NCBI GenBank assembly: GCA_036571765.1
Contig: BROE01000007.1
Location: forward strand, 12,204,461-12,268,460
Source of the DNA: Plecoglossus altivelis
Taxonomy: Eukaryota; Chordata; Actinopteri; Osmeriformes; Plecoglossidae
DNA length: 64,000 bases
Direction of reading: 5' to 3'
The notes under the pieces are model-generated. The model did no database searches, had not been told where the DNA came from, and was given only the letters and a program-made list of their open reading frames with translations. This document shows, piece after piece, positions 21,878 through 33,950 of the stretch; the stretch's first letter is position 1; every line of letters begins with the position of its first letter. The position numbers and the translations under genes were made by a program.

Positions 21878-21885
21878 ATTAATCA
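21878..21885 (-). promoter_or_regulatory. PBX-HOX-like site TGATTAAT
   Basis: The minus strand reads TGATTAAT, fitting the TGATTNAT consensus for PBX-HOX heterodimers, about 660 bases upstream of the meox1 ATG. Plausible for a mesodermal homeobox gene but unproven. Confidence 0.3.
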
Positions 21886-22754
21886 TGGGGGAAATTTTAT
21901 ATGCACATCTAATGGGCTTTCCAGACGCCAGGGCTTTTAAAGGGACATTGTCTGTAAAATATAAAGCGAACACCCACCCACATGGGAGAATGGGACAGCC
22001 TTATTTCAGGCTCCTTAGCGCTTTTTGACACACAATTTAGCCTGACACTCTTCGGAGGAAAGTTAACCTTCACCTTTTCTCTCCACACGCCTTGTCCATG
22101 TCTGTCTTTTCCAATCTACCGGCACTTTCTCTCAGCGTTGAGGAGTGGTGTTTTATGTTTTTAAGCAAAGTGTACACGCCCAAGTCCACCTGGCAAGACT
22201 GTATTTAGCGTCTGAGTGATAAGAGGGCTGGATTTGGTATCAACTCACACATCCCTAGAGATTTGTCTTTTTTTGAATGAGACGTAATATTGAATTTTAG
22301 GGCGGTAGTTTCACTTTTTCCTCACCAGAGATTTAAGCGTGTGAGCTGTGATGGTAGTATGGTTTGTTTTTATGACATAATAATTTCAGATAAATCTTTC
22401 ATTCCGTGAGAGGGCCAAGCGTGTGGGGTTTTGCCTAAAATTATATTTAGTTCAGTTTCAGAAAATACAGCTCCAATCAAAGTAAATCAATATGTTTTTG
22501 TGAATGAAGACATGAAGAGTGACCACAAAGTCATAAGCTGTCTAGTACAGGCTTGTTTGTGTCTCTTCAAATCCATAATCCATTAGAGTTACTTTGAATT
22601 CAAATCCAAAATACCACTCAGAAACCATGGTTATTACATTTTAGTGTCAATATCATTTTAGTCCTCGACCCATGGAAATCGTACAGCCACCGTCGATAAA
22701 AATGTTCAGACTTTCCTGGGTCATTAGGTCTTATTCTTCCTCCATTCTTACAAC
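21886..22754. other. meox1 distal 5' flank
   Basis: AT-moderate sequence without recognised exons. It includes a second TTTAAAAG near 21940 on the minus strand. No further element can be supported. Confidence 0.5.
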
Positions 22755-23243
22755 ATGTGTGTGTGTGTGTCTGTGTGTACGTGTGTGTGTCTGTGTGTAC
22801 GTGTGTGTGTATGTCTGTGTGTGTGTATGTCTGTGTGTGTGTGTATGTCTGTGTGTGTGTGTGTATGTCTGTGTGTACGTGTGTGTGTATGTCTGTATGT
22901 CTGTGTGTACGTGTGTGTGTATGTCTATGTGTACGTGTGTGTACGTGTGTGTGCGCGTGTGTATATCTGCATGTGTGTATATCTGTGTGTGCGTGTGTCT
23001 GCATGTGTTTGTGTGTATATCTACATGTGTGTATGTCTGTGTGTATATCTGCATGTGTGTATGTCTGTGTGTGTGTATATCTGCATGTGTGTATGTCTGT
23101 GTGTGCGTGTATATCTGCATGTGTGTATATCTGTGTGTGCGTGTGTATATCTGCATGTGTGTATGTCTGTGTGCGCGTGTGTGTGTATATCTGCATGTGT
23201 GTATGTCTGTGTGTGCGTGTGTGTGTGAATGTCTGCATGTGTG
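22755..23243. repeat. Complex GT satellite with TATATCTGCAT punctuation
   Basis: About 490 bases of GT-rich repeat with ACGTGT, ATGTCTGT and, in the second half, TATATCTGCAT marks at 22962, 23016 (one base different), 23044, 23076, 23110, 23146 and 23186. Long Cys/Val/Tyr-rich frames on plus and Thr/His-rich frames on minus are produced by the repeat. Confidence 0.95.
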
Positions 23244-25047
23244 CGTGGGGAGCAACCTCACCTTCCCTTGCAGCTCATCCACACTACCCAGGTTGCCCCA
23301 GTAGGAGCGTGAAGTGTTTGGGGTCACACACCAACCCTTTCCATCGACCCAGCAAATAGCTGAGCCATGAAGCATCCCTTTTTTTACTGGCAATCTGGGC
23401 CAGCTCTCACCGCAGGGAGCAGGGGTTACACAGCATTTGTGGCCAGACCATGAGCCATCTGTGTGTCAGTGTAAATTAGAGTGCGTGCATGTGTGTGTGC
23501 GCGCGCGCGTGTGTGTGTGTGTGCGCACGTGTGGGGAAGAGGAGAATTCTAAAACTGCTACGTATTGAGTTATCAGTAAACTATGTTAGCTTTTGGATGG
23601 TTTATGGAGTCGAAATCAAGACAATTGATCTGTAAAATTCAGTGAAATTAAAGATCAATGTAAAAGGGCGGTAAAAAAAGAGAGCAAATACTACTCCTTT
23701 TGAAAGTGTGTGTGCGTGTGTGAATTCCAGAGGGCCGCGCTTGAATGAGTTGCGTGTGAGTCAGAGCTAAAGGTCCATCCTCAAACCTGTTTCTGTCAGT
23801 CCGCAGCCTCAGGTCTGGGTGTGTGTATGTATGTGTGTGTTCGGGGGGGGCGGGTAAGGGGGGGGTCTGTGTTTTCATCTGATCCATCTTCATGACACCG
23901 GCAGGATTAGGGCCTCCATCAGTCTCCGCTGTATGACAGGATGACCCATACTGACCTGTGGTGACCCAGCGGGCGCCCGGGGCTGTGGGAGCCAGTATCC
24001 GACCCCTGCTACTGTTCCGCTGGGTACGGTGGAGGACAGAGGTGGGGGAGGTGGAGGAGGGTGGGACAGAGAAACAGCTTAGGCTACTGTATGTTCTCAC
24101 CAGTAGCTAGCACCCAGAGTCTAATACATAGTCAATGTAAACCGTAATTGACTCATCCAGGGAAAGAAAGCTTCTCCCCCCCCCCGCCCCCTCATTCCTC
24201 CTTTTATGTCCGGCAGGTATTTCTATAGAATGTGCATGATTTAGAATGGTATGGTACAGGTTTGTAGGATTACCTTTTTCCTTTCGGCGCGTGGGAGTTT
24301 GTTTCGAAGTGTGCGGAGAGCCCTTTGGTGTGTCAGCCCAGTGAGCTCAGTCTTGGCTCAGCCCCTGTGGGAGGTGAGTCCGAGCGAATGGAACGTTTCA
24401 GCTGCAGTGAAGTCACCTCGTTTTAAGATCGGCGTTACGATCGGTGGCTTCCCTGCTGAGTTTGCCCTGCTGGCATGAAGCTTCTGGTGGCCTGAGCTGA
24501 ACGCGAACGCTGAGGACGAAACATGCGGAGCAGCAACTTGGCCTCCGGGAGAGTCTCCCTGGACGTTTTAAACGTGTAACATGATTAGGGTGACTGATAA
24601 GTCTGCATTGCCGCACGACCTCCACTTTCATGACCGGCTGATTTTAACTGCCCACCTCAACATCGGCGAGTCGTCTGAATTGCTTCAAAAAGTTGAGTGT
24701 TTGTGAGAGGTAGAATAGCCGAGTGACACAGGTGCTTCTAATCAAGTTAATTGCAGTAAATCAAAGCAGGTGCTGCGTTTCTTTGCTGCTCTGAAGCGGC
24801 AGTTAGACCGTCTTCTAGTTTTCTGTGGTTCTACCCACTTTTTATCCGTTAAAACCCATAAAAATGAATGATTGGTTTCTTGGTCAACTTCAGAGCTTTT
24901 ATTTATTTTTTATTATTACACATGACCTTTTATTGCTGAAATGTTCCTCTGCCAGGAGTAGCAGAACCTGCCTTGCCCTCGCTTCCCTCTATTCAGAAAC
25001 CCCTGGCTTGCAGTCAAATCCTCTCATATGGAAAAACAACGGAAGAG
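23244..25047. other. Intergenic with alternating GT/GC tract
   Basis: Contains the alternating tract at 23481-23533, G-rich sequence at 23843-23866 and a C run near 24176-24185. No exon recognised. Confidence 0.5.
23481..23533. repeat. 53-base perfectly alternating GT/GC/CA tract
   Basis: Strict purine-pyrimidine alternation with a (GC)5 core flanked by GT; a strong candidate for Z-DNA formation. Confidence 0.93.
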
Positions 25048-25060
25048 TGCCCTCTTGTGG
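25048..25060 (-). promoter_or_regulatory. CTCF-like motif CCACAAGAGGGCA
   Basis: Matches 12 of 13 positions of the CTCF core CCASYAGRKGGCR on the minus strand. Confidence 0.4.
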
Positions 25061-27891
25061 TCATCTGTGAAACTGCAGAAAACAAGTTGACCTCTCCGCA
25101 GTTACCATTTTCAATTCGTTTGTAAATTTTGCGACGTTGTAATGATCCGTGTTTATTTAAACAAGCCCAAATGTAATCTTTCACAAATGAAGGCTGTTGG
25201 GAGTGACGTTTGTTCGTATCTTAAATTAAGGTAAATAGCAGGTTTGACCAAGAAAATACAGCAGGTATCATGGTGTCAGATGGATGCATTTATCTGGTTC
25301 TGTTTTAAATGCTGCTATCTATCTCAGGAGGAGGGGAGCTGTCTTTGTAGGCCTGATACAGTAATCCAAAAATAATCGAAAAAAACGAAAAATCAAAACC
25401 TCACATTATTCACATTTTACAGCACATACCAAAGTTGATTCAAATTTCAGGCTCCCATTTGATATTAATGGGGTAACAGTTCGGCCACAGACAGAGCTGC
25501 AGTCTGTGTTTCAGGAAGAGTCTTCCAGTCTTTGAGCTCTCAGCCGTCTGGAGGAAACTAAACTCTGCTCCACTCAGCTGCTTTTGATCACTCTGGCTAT
25601 TCGACAACATGAAATAGTAAATAAATCTCAATAAACGTCAGCACGGACGTCTTTGGACCCCCCCCAATCCCCCCTCCTTCCACTTACAGTGGGGGGCTTG
25701 TGGACATTATAGTGTGGCGTCTTGTCCATGGAAATACCACCTCCTTCCTGTCTGTCTCGTCCTGTTCCAAACAGCACTGGGCAGGACTTCCTGTTGGGGG
25801 AGGAGGCGGGGGGGGAGGCAGGAACACTTGAGACGGACTAGACCGGTTCCCCTGAGGGTTGACAGGATCAGGCCTGGACAGCAAACAACCCAACAGGGAA
25901 TGCATGGGCTAGGCCAAACACTTCCTCCGACACCCAACACACCCCTGCCGCCCCCCACCCCACCCACCCGCTCTTTCTCCCCAGACACACGGAGGCCTAG
26001 CAACCTAGTCTGAGCGTACCACAGCACAGGTTTTCTTCAGAGGTTATGTACACACACGTTAGGCCACACGCACGTACACAAGTCAGTGTACTGACAGAGA
26101 TATGCAGACAGACACACGCACACAGGGAGCGTTACAGACATCTTTAAAGGAGGACATACTACGTTTTTATTCTTTATCCTCCCACTGGCGATGCTGTGCC
26201 AAAGTGCCGCTTTCTGTCTGTCCTTCGGTAGACCTTGGTCCCTGTACCTGAACAAGACCCTAAATCTGCTGCTTGGTGCAGACAGTGAGTTATTCACTGG
26301 TATTTTATTTCTTTCTTTCTGTTTACAGGAACATGGCCTTGCGCTGTAAGGTCATCTAGTTCAGTTGGAGGGAAGCAGCTATACTCTATACCATGTGCCT
26401 TCGTCTGTAGATTTACGCAGTTATAATTTACGGGTATTTCCATTTAGTCATCACAGCTGTAAAGACTGAGTGTGTTTTTTTTCTTCTTTTTCTTCGTTTC
26501 GATTCAGCAAAATCACAACCGTTGTGATTGTGACTGTGTACAACTGCTGCGTGTCATTGAATCTATCACTTATGCTCATTCTGTTTCATATGTCAATGCA
26601 GCTCGATTAAATAGGGATATACTGTATGTACACGGCGCTACATGCATCCGCCTATCCTCTGTATTTAATATTTCCCTCATTACGACACAACGTATTTACC
26701 ATGTTATCATTATGCGCTATGTAGGTTCAACAAGTTGCCCAACAACAATTCAGGCCTAATTTCATACAAGGGGAAGACCAAAAAAAACAACAACAAAATG
26801 TCTAAATTTAGCTGTCTGACGCCTTTACGAGGCGGGATACTGTACTGAAGTGAGTCAGCCCTCAATCAAAAACGGAGAAGGAAGAGAGAGTATAAAAAAG
26901 GGGAAGGGAGGAAAGGAATTCCAGATGTCAACAGTAAAGTTTGTCCAGCTCCGGTTTGTGGCCACTAGAGCTTTGTGTACCTGCGCTGCTAAAGCCATTA
27001 CGGTGCTCCGCTGGGCTGAGGGACTGAACAACAAAGCCAGGAGAATTCTCGGAAGCCTTTCAATCAAGCGCTCGCTGCCTCTCAGTTGTGATTCGTGCCA
27101 GGGTTGTTCCCTCTTCCAGTCCTGTGAACCGCTGCTAATTTGACAAGGAGGAGGCGAGAAGCACGCGGAGTGGTGTGCGTGGGTGCGCGCGTGTGTGTGC
27201 GCGACGGTTAAAGTGTGGGAATCTGATTGGAGCATGAGTCTGTCCTCGTAGCACCATTTGTTTTAACGTCGACCTCTTTTGATCAAGGCGTTGGTCGTGC
27301 GGTGCGTGAGGAGGCCCAGAATTTCCCCAAGTCATTCCCAAGGCCCTCGTCCTCCGCATCCCTCTCTCCTTTCTCCTCCTCATCCTCCTCTTCACAGCCC
27401 AACCGCACTCCCAACCCTCCTCCGGCTGACGAAAAACGGTGAATCACTTTCACTTTGAACAGAGATGAACCAGACCTTGCGGTTGTGTCGAACGTGACGA
27501 TGGAGCCAGCGTTGATCTCAAGAAGCAGGTCCTGCAGGGACCTCTGAGGTTTGCGCAACGAGATGTTTCGCAATCACTGACCGAGACAGACAACCACAAA
27601 CAAGTCAGAACAAAATATGAAAACATTTTGCTCGTGACTCATGCAAACCAGGGAAGATATCGTTGACAAATACATTTATGTTCCAAAACAGGGGACCAGC
27701 TGACGCAATCAAAACAGATCACTTGTTGCCAGGTGGCAATCCACATATTCTTAATATTGACCAGTAGATGCTTTCTATTGAATGAAAATAAATGACGACA
27801 AACATGTCTGCATGCCTCTACGGATGGTATCCTGTAAACATTTGTAATGTTGGACAACCAAGTACTTTGACCTTTTGAAATTAGACAAGAC

Positions 27892-27904
27892 TGCTCTCTA
27901 GTGG
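27892..27904 (-). promoter_or_regulatory. CTCF-like motif CCACTAGAGAGCA
   Basis: Matches 12 of 13 positions of the CTCF core on the minus strand. Confidence 0.35.
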
Positions 27905-27984
27905 AGAATGGAAGGAACGCATTTGGACATTTTCAGTTTGCGGAGGCAGTTGCGTACTTATCCGCCACATCCTATATATATATA

Positions 27985-27994
27985 NNNNNNNNNN
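27985..27994. other. Assembly gap of 10 N
   Basis: Follows a TATATATATATATA run, so the break is probably at a TA microsatellite; ten N is likely a placeholder length. Confidence 0.98.
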
Positions 27995-28523
27995 GGATAA
28001 ATTCATTTTAATTGGACTCTTGCATCGGTCTCAGCTGACAGCGGGGTTGACTTCAAGTCATTGAACCACATCATTGTGGAACAAGAATTCATTTTTTGTA
28101 GGAGTCCGGGGACATTTGTCCTGCGCTGCGCTGCCGTGAGCTCCCCTTGCCAGGTGATTTAAGAGTCCTAGCGAAGATGGAGGCGACCGCAGAGAGAACC
28201 GACCTAGCGCTTTGCTGAGAGCAGACTTTAACACTCGCCAGAGAGAGTAGAAGTTCTTCTGGAGGCTAGAACAGCATGCGTCGCTAACCTTTGCCAGAAA
28301 AGCGAGCTTTGTGGTGATTCTCCCGAAACTCTCTGGGAGAGAAGGAGCTGGCTTCACATCAACGAGACTGGACGGACAACCTGAACATTCACAGCAAGCC
28401 CCGAGGGAGAGAGACACTCAGGGTACATGTGGTTTGAAATCGCACAGAGAACGTTTTGTTTCTCTAGTTCTGTACTTCAGCGGGCAACATTTCAGTAAAG
28501 CAAGCTTGTCTGAAATAACTAGT

Positions 28524-28536
28524 CTCCCTCTAGTGG
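28524..28536 (-). promoter_or_regulatory. CTCF-like motif CCACTAGAGGGAG
   Basis: Matches 12 of 13 positions of the CTCF core on the minus strand. Confidence 0.4.
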
Positions 28537-28954
28537 TTTGTATTCATAGGCAAATGTAGCCCAAGTCCTCTAATTACTTGACAAATTCACTTTCAGAGAT
28601 CAGAGATTCACACTCATCCAACTGTTTTTAAGACTGATTGAATTGAATTCATGATCACAAGGTCCAATGCAATGACCAGCCAGCGCATTACAGCCAGTCT
28701 GCGATGATGCAGACCTGATTTTAAAGACACATGCCAGCACGGTCTTTCAAGCACGTTCACCCTCAACCAGGACAGGTGAAATGGGAGAGCAGCTTAATGT
28801 GTGTCCTATTATTTATCACCTCTCTACATGACATAACAGCTGTTCACACTTTACACCATAACCCTACCACCAGCACTCAGTTAAATATACCACACATTAC
28901 ATCTGCTGTACAGGTGTCGAGACCCAAAGTGTCTATTATGGTAACCTAACCAAC

Positions 28955-29170
28955 ATGGACCCTCCCTCCCCGCTGCCCCCCTCCGCTCCCCTCGCCCCCC
29001 CCCTCCGTTCCCCTCTGCCCGCCCTCCCTCCCCCTTGTCCCCCTCCCTCCCCTCTGCCCCCCCCCTTCCCCTCTGCACCCCCTCCCTTCCCCCTGCGGCC
29101 CCCCTCCCTCCCATTGTCCCCCTCCCTCCCCTCTGCTCCCCCCTCCCTCCCTCGCCCCCTCCCCGCTTCT
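28955..29170. repeat. C-rich pyrimidine minisatellite
   Basis: Tandem variants of CCCCTCCCTCCCCTCTGCC, about 20-30 bases per unit. The minus strand is Gly/Arg-rich in translation; the frames are not genes. Confidence 0.92.
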
Positions 29171-29321
29171 CCACCACCCTCGCACCTAGCAACCTTGACT
29201 TGCTATTGTTCGACATAAACCATCCAGGTTCGTTCGACAGTAAGAGGGACCTTGGCGAGCGCCCGTGACTGTGAGTGGAACACATTGCCATGAGCCTCAC
29301 AGGGACCCGTTTGGGCTCAAG

Positions 29322-29354
29322 CCCCCCCCCCCCCCCCGCCCCCCCACCCCTCCC
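29322..29354. repeat. Poly-C rich run
   Basis: Sixteen C, one G, then C-rich sequence. Confidence 0.93.
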
Positions 29355-29735
29355 AAGTGTGAGAGCGTAGAGTCACACCCACCCAAGTACTGTTTTCACA
29401 AGAACATCTGTCTCCAATTCACAGTCAACCATACGTGACCACACAGTCATTATCCATAGACAACGAGTGACTTTTCTGCCACACACCATCTTGCTTCGTC
29501 ATATTTATTTATTTGTGTACGAAAATGAATCAACGTCAGAAAAGGCGAGGCAATTTTCCGCCATTTCTTGACGTTCATGGGATAATAAGATTCCCCAGGT
29601 TTGTTTGGACTGTTTGAGTACCCATTATGCTACAAGATGACTGTATACAACGTGTGGTGTAGTGTGCTACTTATTGATGGACAATAAACACAAACCTGTA
29701 CCGTTAGCAAGGGGTTTACAGTGTTCTTCAATCCG

Positions 29736-29748
29736 CCAGAAGAGGGTG
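29736..29748 (+). promoter_or_regulatory. CTCF-like motif CCAGAAGAGGGTG
   Basis: Matches 11 of 13 core positions on the plus strand, opposite to the three motifs at 25.0-28.5 kb. It is followed by CTG, as in extended CTCF sites. Confidence 0.3.
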
Positions 29749-31245
29749 CTGTTTGACCATTGTGGTTACCTTCTACAGTGTAGTACCTGCGGTGTGAAGC
29801 TCCCCTTGGGTCAACTTCATTCACGTCTTTTTGAAATACATTTGGCTTCAACTTGAACCTCTTCCAAAATCCTGCAGAAGCTGCAGCACATTGTGACGAT
29901 AATAACAATTTCACAGTGTGGGAGATCTACGCGTCAGCTGTTGGCAATTAGTAATAATCTTGGAATCCCCTTGAAATTCAGAGCATTGTGTAATCGCCGT
30001 TCCTGCGTCATACGGCCAGAAGATAGTTCTCCTGGTCGATGCTGGGGTTCAAGGGAGAGACCTACACAGCCACAGACCAGTGATGTGGTCTGGTCAAGCT
30101 CTTACGTTCTTCTCTCTTGAGTGTACTTGAATGCTTGTTTGGATGTCTTTTATATTGAACTTAGTCTGTTTCAACACTTGAGAGACTCCCTTGTCTATGC
30201 TGGAGTACACTTGCACATTAGCCACAGTAAACAGCAGTCACTAAATCAACTCACAGGCACAACTTGTGTGAGTGTGCATGTTTGCGTCCATATGTGTACG
30301 TGTGTTGGTATATTTGGGATCTAGGCATGCGTGCGTGTTTGTGTCTGTGTGTGTGTCCCTGCATGTGTGTGAGTGAAAGGCTTCCGTTCATGTGTATTAG
30401 ATTGGGGTTGGCGCACAGTGTGTCTTCTGAAACACGGCCCATGTAAGTCGACCATGTATGTCTGCTTCTGTCTGTCTTCCTACCCAATGATCATCTGCCA
30501 ACTCAAGCATAGCTAACACAGGGAAAAGACACACACAAACACACACTCACACACAGATAATCCTGCATACACTCAAGTCTCAAATGTGTGACATTTTTCT
30601 GACCCCCTACTAATCACCCAGATTAGAATTCCACCCAAACATTCTGATTAACGTCCATTTAATGTCCACAGCTATAGATAAAGTTGACGCTGGTACACTA
30701 AAAAAATGTTCAGCTTACCATCTAAATCACCTGTACCGGAAGAGCACGTGTGGTTTCGAATCATATGCACACCCTTCACAGAGACCTATTCTCAATCTCC
30801 ACCCTCCATAGCCCTCGGGTGCCCATACCACTGTATGTACATACTGTAAAGATCGCATAAACAGATCAGTCCAGCGGTTTACAGTGGAGAGGCAGAGGGG
30901 GCGGGGTGAATAAGGGTAATTAAAGTGTATGCATGCAAGCGTCTGAATACCTCTGCCTCACTTCCTCCCTGGACCAGCCGCTCTTTCCATCGCTAGCGTG
31001 GAAAGTAAACACACAGAGCCATAGGAATGTTATCCCACCAAAAAAAAACCTACTCATTTGCCCTGATTACATTAATATTTTTTAGCTCAAATTGCCCTTT
31101 TCCCCTTCCTATTGCTCTTGTTTATTTTTTTCCCTCTCTTCCATCTCTCCACTCCCCCCCCCACCTCTTTCATTGCTTTCACTATTAGTGCACAATTAGG
31201 GGCGATTAGTTGGTAGACAGATGCCCTGTGTTTCCGGGGAAATGC

Positions 31246-31273
<28 letters not shown>
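31246..31273. repeat. (GT)14 microsatellite
   Basis: Perfect 28-base GT array. Confidence 0.96.
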
Positions 31274-31276
<3 letters not shown>

Positions 31277-32710
31277 GTGAGGGTCTTAAAGGAAGTGGTA
31301 TTACTAAATCACTGTCAGGGTCAAAGAGTGAGGTGGACGAAGACAGGAACAGAGGAAGTAGAGGAGAGACTGACCCTTCCTGTCACCATGTGGTCTCCTT
31401 CCTGGGTCAGTTGGTTCGCACCAGGTTCCACTTCCTGTGTTCAGCATCCCTGCCATTGGCGAGGACTTTTGACAATCACCGTCTCTGTGTCATCTTGTCT
31501 CTCTCTCGGTCTCTCTTCCCCTATCGTTCTGATTCATTTTTATGTTTACCGTTCAAGTTTTGACTCTTCCGCTCTACATCTCTGCATCCCTCCGGTCGGT
31601 CCTGTAGGTCACCGAATCCAGAATGACCAAGACGGAAAACTCTTCCGCACTCTCCTTTGAAATCCCATCCATTCTTGTCTGCGAATCAAGATCCATTCTG
31701 CTCGCGTTGGGAGCCTTGCCAGCACAAACAAGACTCACATGCACAGTGAGGTGTCTGCACACAGAACCAGCATTGCTGAGCTGTAAGGAATCGACTGCCG
31801 CATCTGCCTTCAAATACTCAGACGTCAGCCTGACATGCATCCTGATTTTGCGAGGCAATTCATCTTTTAAAAGTTATTACTATTTATGTGCACTAAAATC
31901 TCTTCTGGCTCTAGGTGCATGCAGGATTAACAGGTGTTTGTCTGTTATGTGAATCGGTTGCAGCTGGGTCATTGCTGAAAGGTCCCACTTTTTATAGATA
32001 TCAACTCAGGTCGTAACACTGCAGTGCGCTATGTAACGTTGCTTTAAAACATATGCTCTTCCTTGAGCTTATTGACTTGGATTCTGGACTTCAAAATTGA
32101 TTTGCCGGGAAACAGAACTGCAGAAACTGTCACACCGGACTTCAAACCGAAGGCCAGACGGTCATTGTGACTCCGATAGGTCCTTAACTCTTTAACAGTT
32201 TTCCTGAGACAAGTTCTTTGAAATAGTAACGTCTCTCCGAAAAGATTTACTTGGATTCGATGGATGAAAATAAAACACTCAGAGTACTTCTAACTACTAA
32301 CATCAACAGTGGCCTATCTACATACTGCCGTTTCCACAGGCACGCACCCACACAGCCTTTTCAAGGGCTTACCGACGCCTCCTGTGCGGTTTGTAAACTC
32401 CTGAAGAGTGTCTTCTTTTACACGGGCCTTGAGAGATCTTTTTGTCTTTGATGAAATAGGTCAGGCTCAGCGAGAGACGAGGGACGAGGAGAAGAAAGGA
32501 CAGAGCGAGAGCAGGAGGAGGAGAGTGAGAGATTAAGTGTGTGGTTGTTCTGGCAGCGGCGAGCAGAATAGGGAATCGTGCCAACAGAAACTCTCTGTGA
32601 CTCCGCGATACACAGGCCTAAACACAAACACGCACGCACGCACCAACGCACACTGTTGATTTTCCTCCCTCTCTAACTCTCACAAACATTTACACATGCA
32701 TCATGCTTGT

Positions 32711-32719
32711 ACACACACA

Positions 32720-32755
<36 letters not shown>
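32711..32755. repeat. (CA)n microsatellite
   Basis: A 45-base CA array with one G interruption near its start. Confidence 0.96.
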
Positions 32756-32756
<1 letters not shown>

Positions 32757-33411
32757 GCTCCAGCTTTTCTAACTGTGGACTGTTTGTGCCTGGGTTTGTC
32801 GACAGAAATGATTTATTGAGAAAATACCAAATTATTTGCCTCATAGTCGAATGTAAATATTAGTTAAATCAGTATGGCACTCCCTCAAAACTAACAAAGT
32901 TAAACAATGGGCCCAATAGCTTTATCAGACTTAGCATGTAGAAACGTCTAAGAAATAGTTCAGACAAAGTGTGTTGATGTTTCAGCTCTCAAACGTTTAC
33001 TGAACTGGGAAGACAGAACACAAGACTGGTGAGAACACCAGAGCTGCAGTATATGTTTCTCATTTAAATATGCATAAATACCTCCAAATGATTGCCACGG
33101 AAGTGCTTGGAAATCGCAAAAACCTGTTTATGAGAACTCAATTAAATATGCCCGAGGATTCGTTTTCCTGTGTTTCTTAGAAGTCCTTAATGTTACTGGT
33201 CACCTGGGAGAGATGTGGAGAAACGCATTGGCACAGAGAAGAAAGGGTTTCCTGGAATGCTTGCCTGAGTCACTTTCTGAGGCAGTAACAACAGCTCCAT
33301 TAGCTAATATGAATAACACTCTATGGGTGCAAGTGATGGTCCAGTTCTTATCTCATGCTTTCTTCCGACACTACGGATTACAAGCAGAGTCAGAGAATGT
33401 GACTGGGCTTG

Positions 33412-33502
33412 AACTGGGGCTGGGGCTGAGGCCAGGGCTGGGACTGAGGCAGAAACAGAGGCCAGGGCTGAGGCAGAGACAGAGACAGAGGCCGGGACAG
33501 AG
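33412..33502. repeat. Degenerate hexamer minisatellite (CTGGGG/CTGAGG/CAGAGA)
   Basis: Tandem six-base words related to CTGRGG, drifting to CAGAGA. They produce a Gly-Leu then Gln-Arg repeat frame on the plus strand that I do not consider coding. Confidence 0.85.
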
Positions 33503-33790
33503 TCCATTGAGGCCGATGCTGGGTCAGGGCCTGTGTTTATTCCTGTAGCCTGCGTGTGCTCTGCGTGTGGAGCTGCATTCACAGCAGCCTATGGGGGATT
33601 TAACCATTCAGCCAAATCATGGCACACTTATCTCTTTCAGGTCTTTATCTCCTTACACTGTAATTGCTGACTTCCAATCACGCTGTTTACCCTGATGGGC
33701 AGCGAGCACAGCCTTTTCCTTCATCTGGTTGGTTCATTCTTGTTTCCCCTGTTTAACCTCCATCCGCCATATTGCCCTCAGTACTTACCT

Positions 33791-33950
33791 AGACCTGGAG
33801 AGACAACATTAGACCTGGAGAGATAGCATTAGACCTGGAGAGATAGCATTAAACCTGGAGAGACCGCATTAGACCTAGAGGGAAGACATTAGACCTGGAC
33901 AGACAACATTAAACCTAGAGTGAAGAGATTAAACTTGTAGAGATTACATT
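33791..33950. repeat. 20-base minisatellite, eight copies
   Basis: Eight head-to-tail units with consensus AGACCTGGAGAGACAACATT. The first three differ by one to three bases and divergence rises towards the 3' end. There are no spacers, so it is not a CRISPR-like array. Confidence 0.95.

Larger units (their letters stand above)
25061..28954. other. Intergenic, no exon recognised
   Basis: Mixed unique sequence. A TATA-like GTATAAAAAAGG is on the plus strand near 26891 without a convincing downstream exon. A short GT/GC tract is at 27183-27203 and a 10-N gap follows a TA run at 27985. Confidence 0.5.
29749..33411. other. Intergenic with GT/CA arrays
   Basis: GT-rich 30268-30372, (GT)14 at 31246-31273 and (CA)n at 32711-32755. 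The rest is unique-looking with no exon recognised. Confidence 0.55.

Noticed and set aside
22618..23393. Long overlapping open frames on both strands (about 200-220 residues)
   Set aside because: They are Cys/Val/Tyr-rich or Thr/His-rich translations of the GT satellite; stop codons are absent because of the repeat.
26880..26960. TATA box GTATAAAAAAGG as promoter of a plus-strand gene
   Set aside because: No downstream open frame with recognisable content or clear splice donor; likely chance in a purine-rich stretch.
33213..33548. Gly-Leu/Gln-Arg repeat protein
   Set aside because: The repeat comes from a degenerate hexamer minisatellite and no exon signals surround it.
33791..33950. CRISPR-like array
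   Set aside because: Units are directly adjacent with no spacers, and the DNA is vertebrate; it is a minisatellite.
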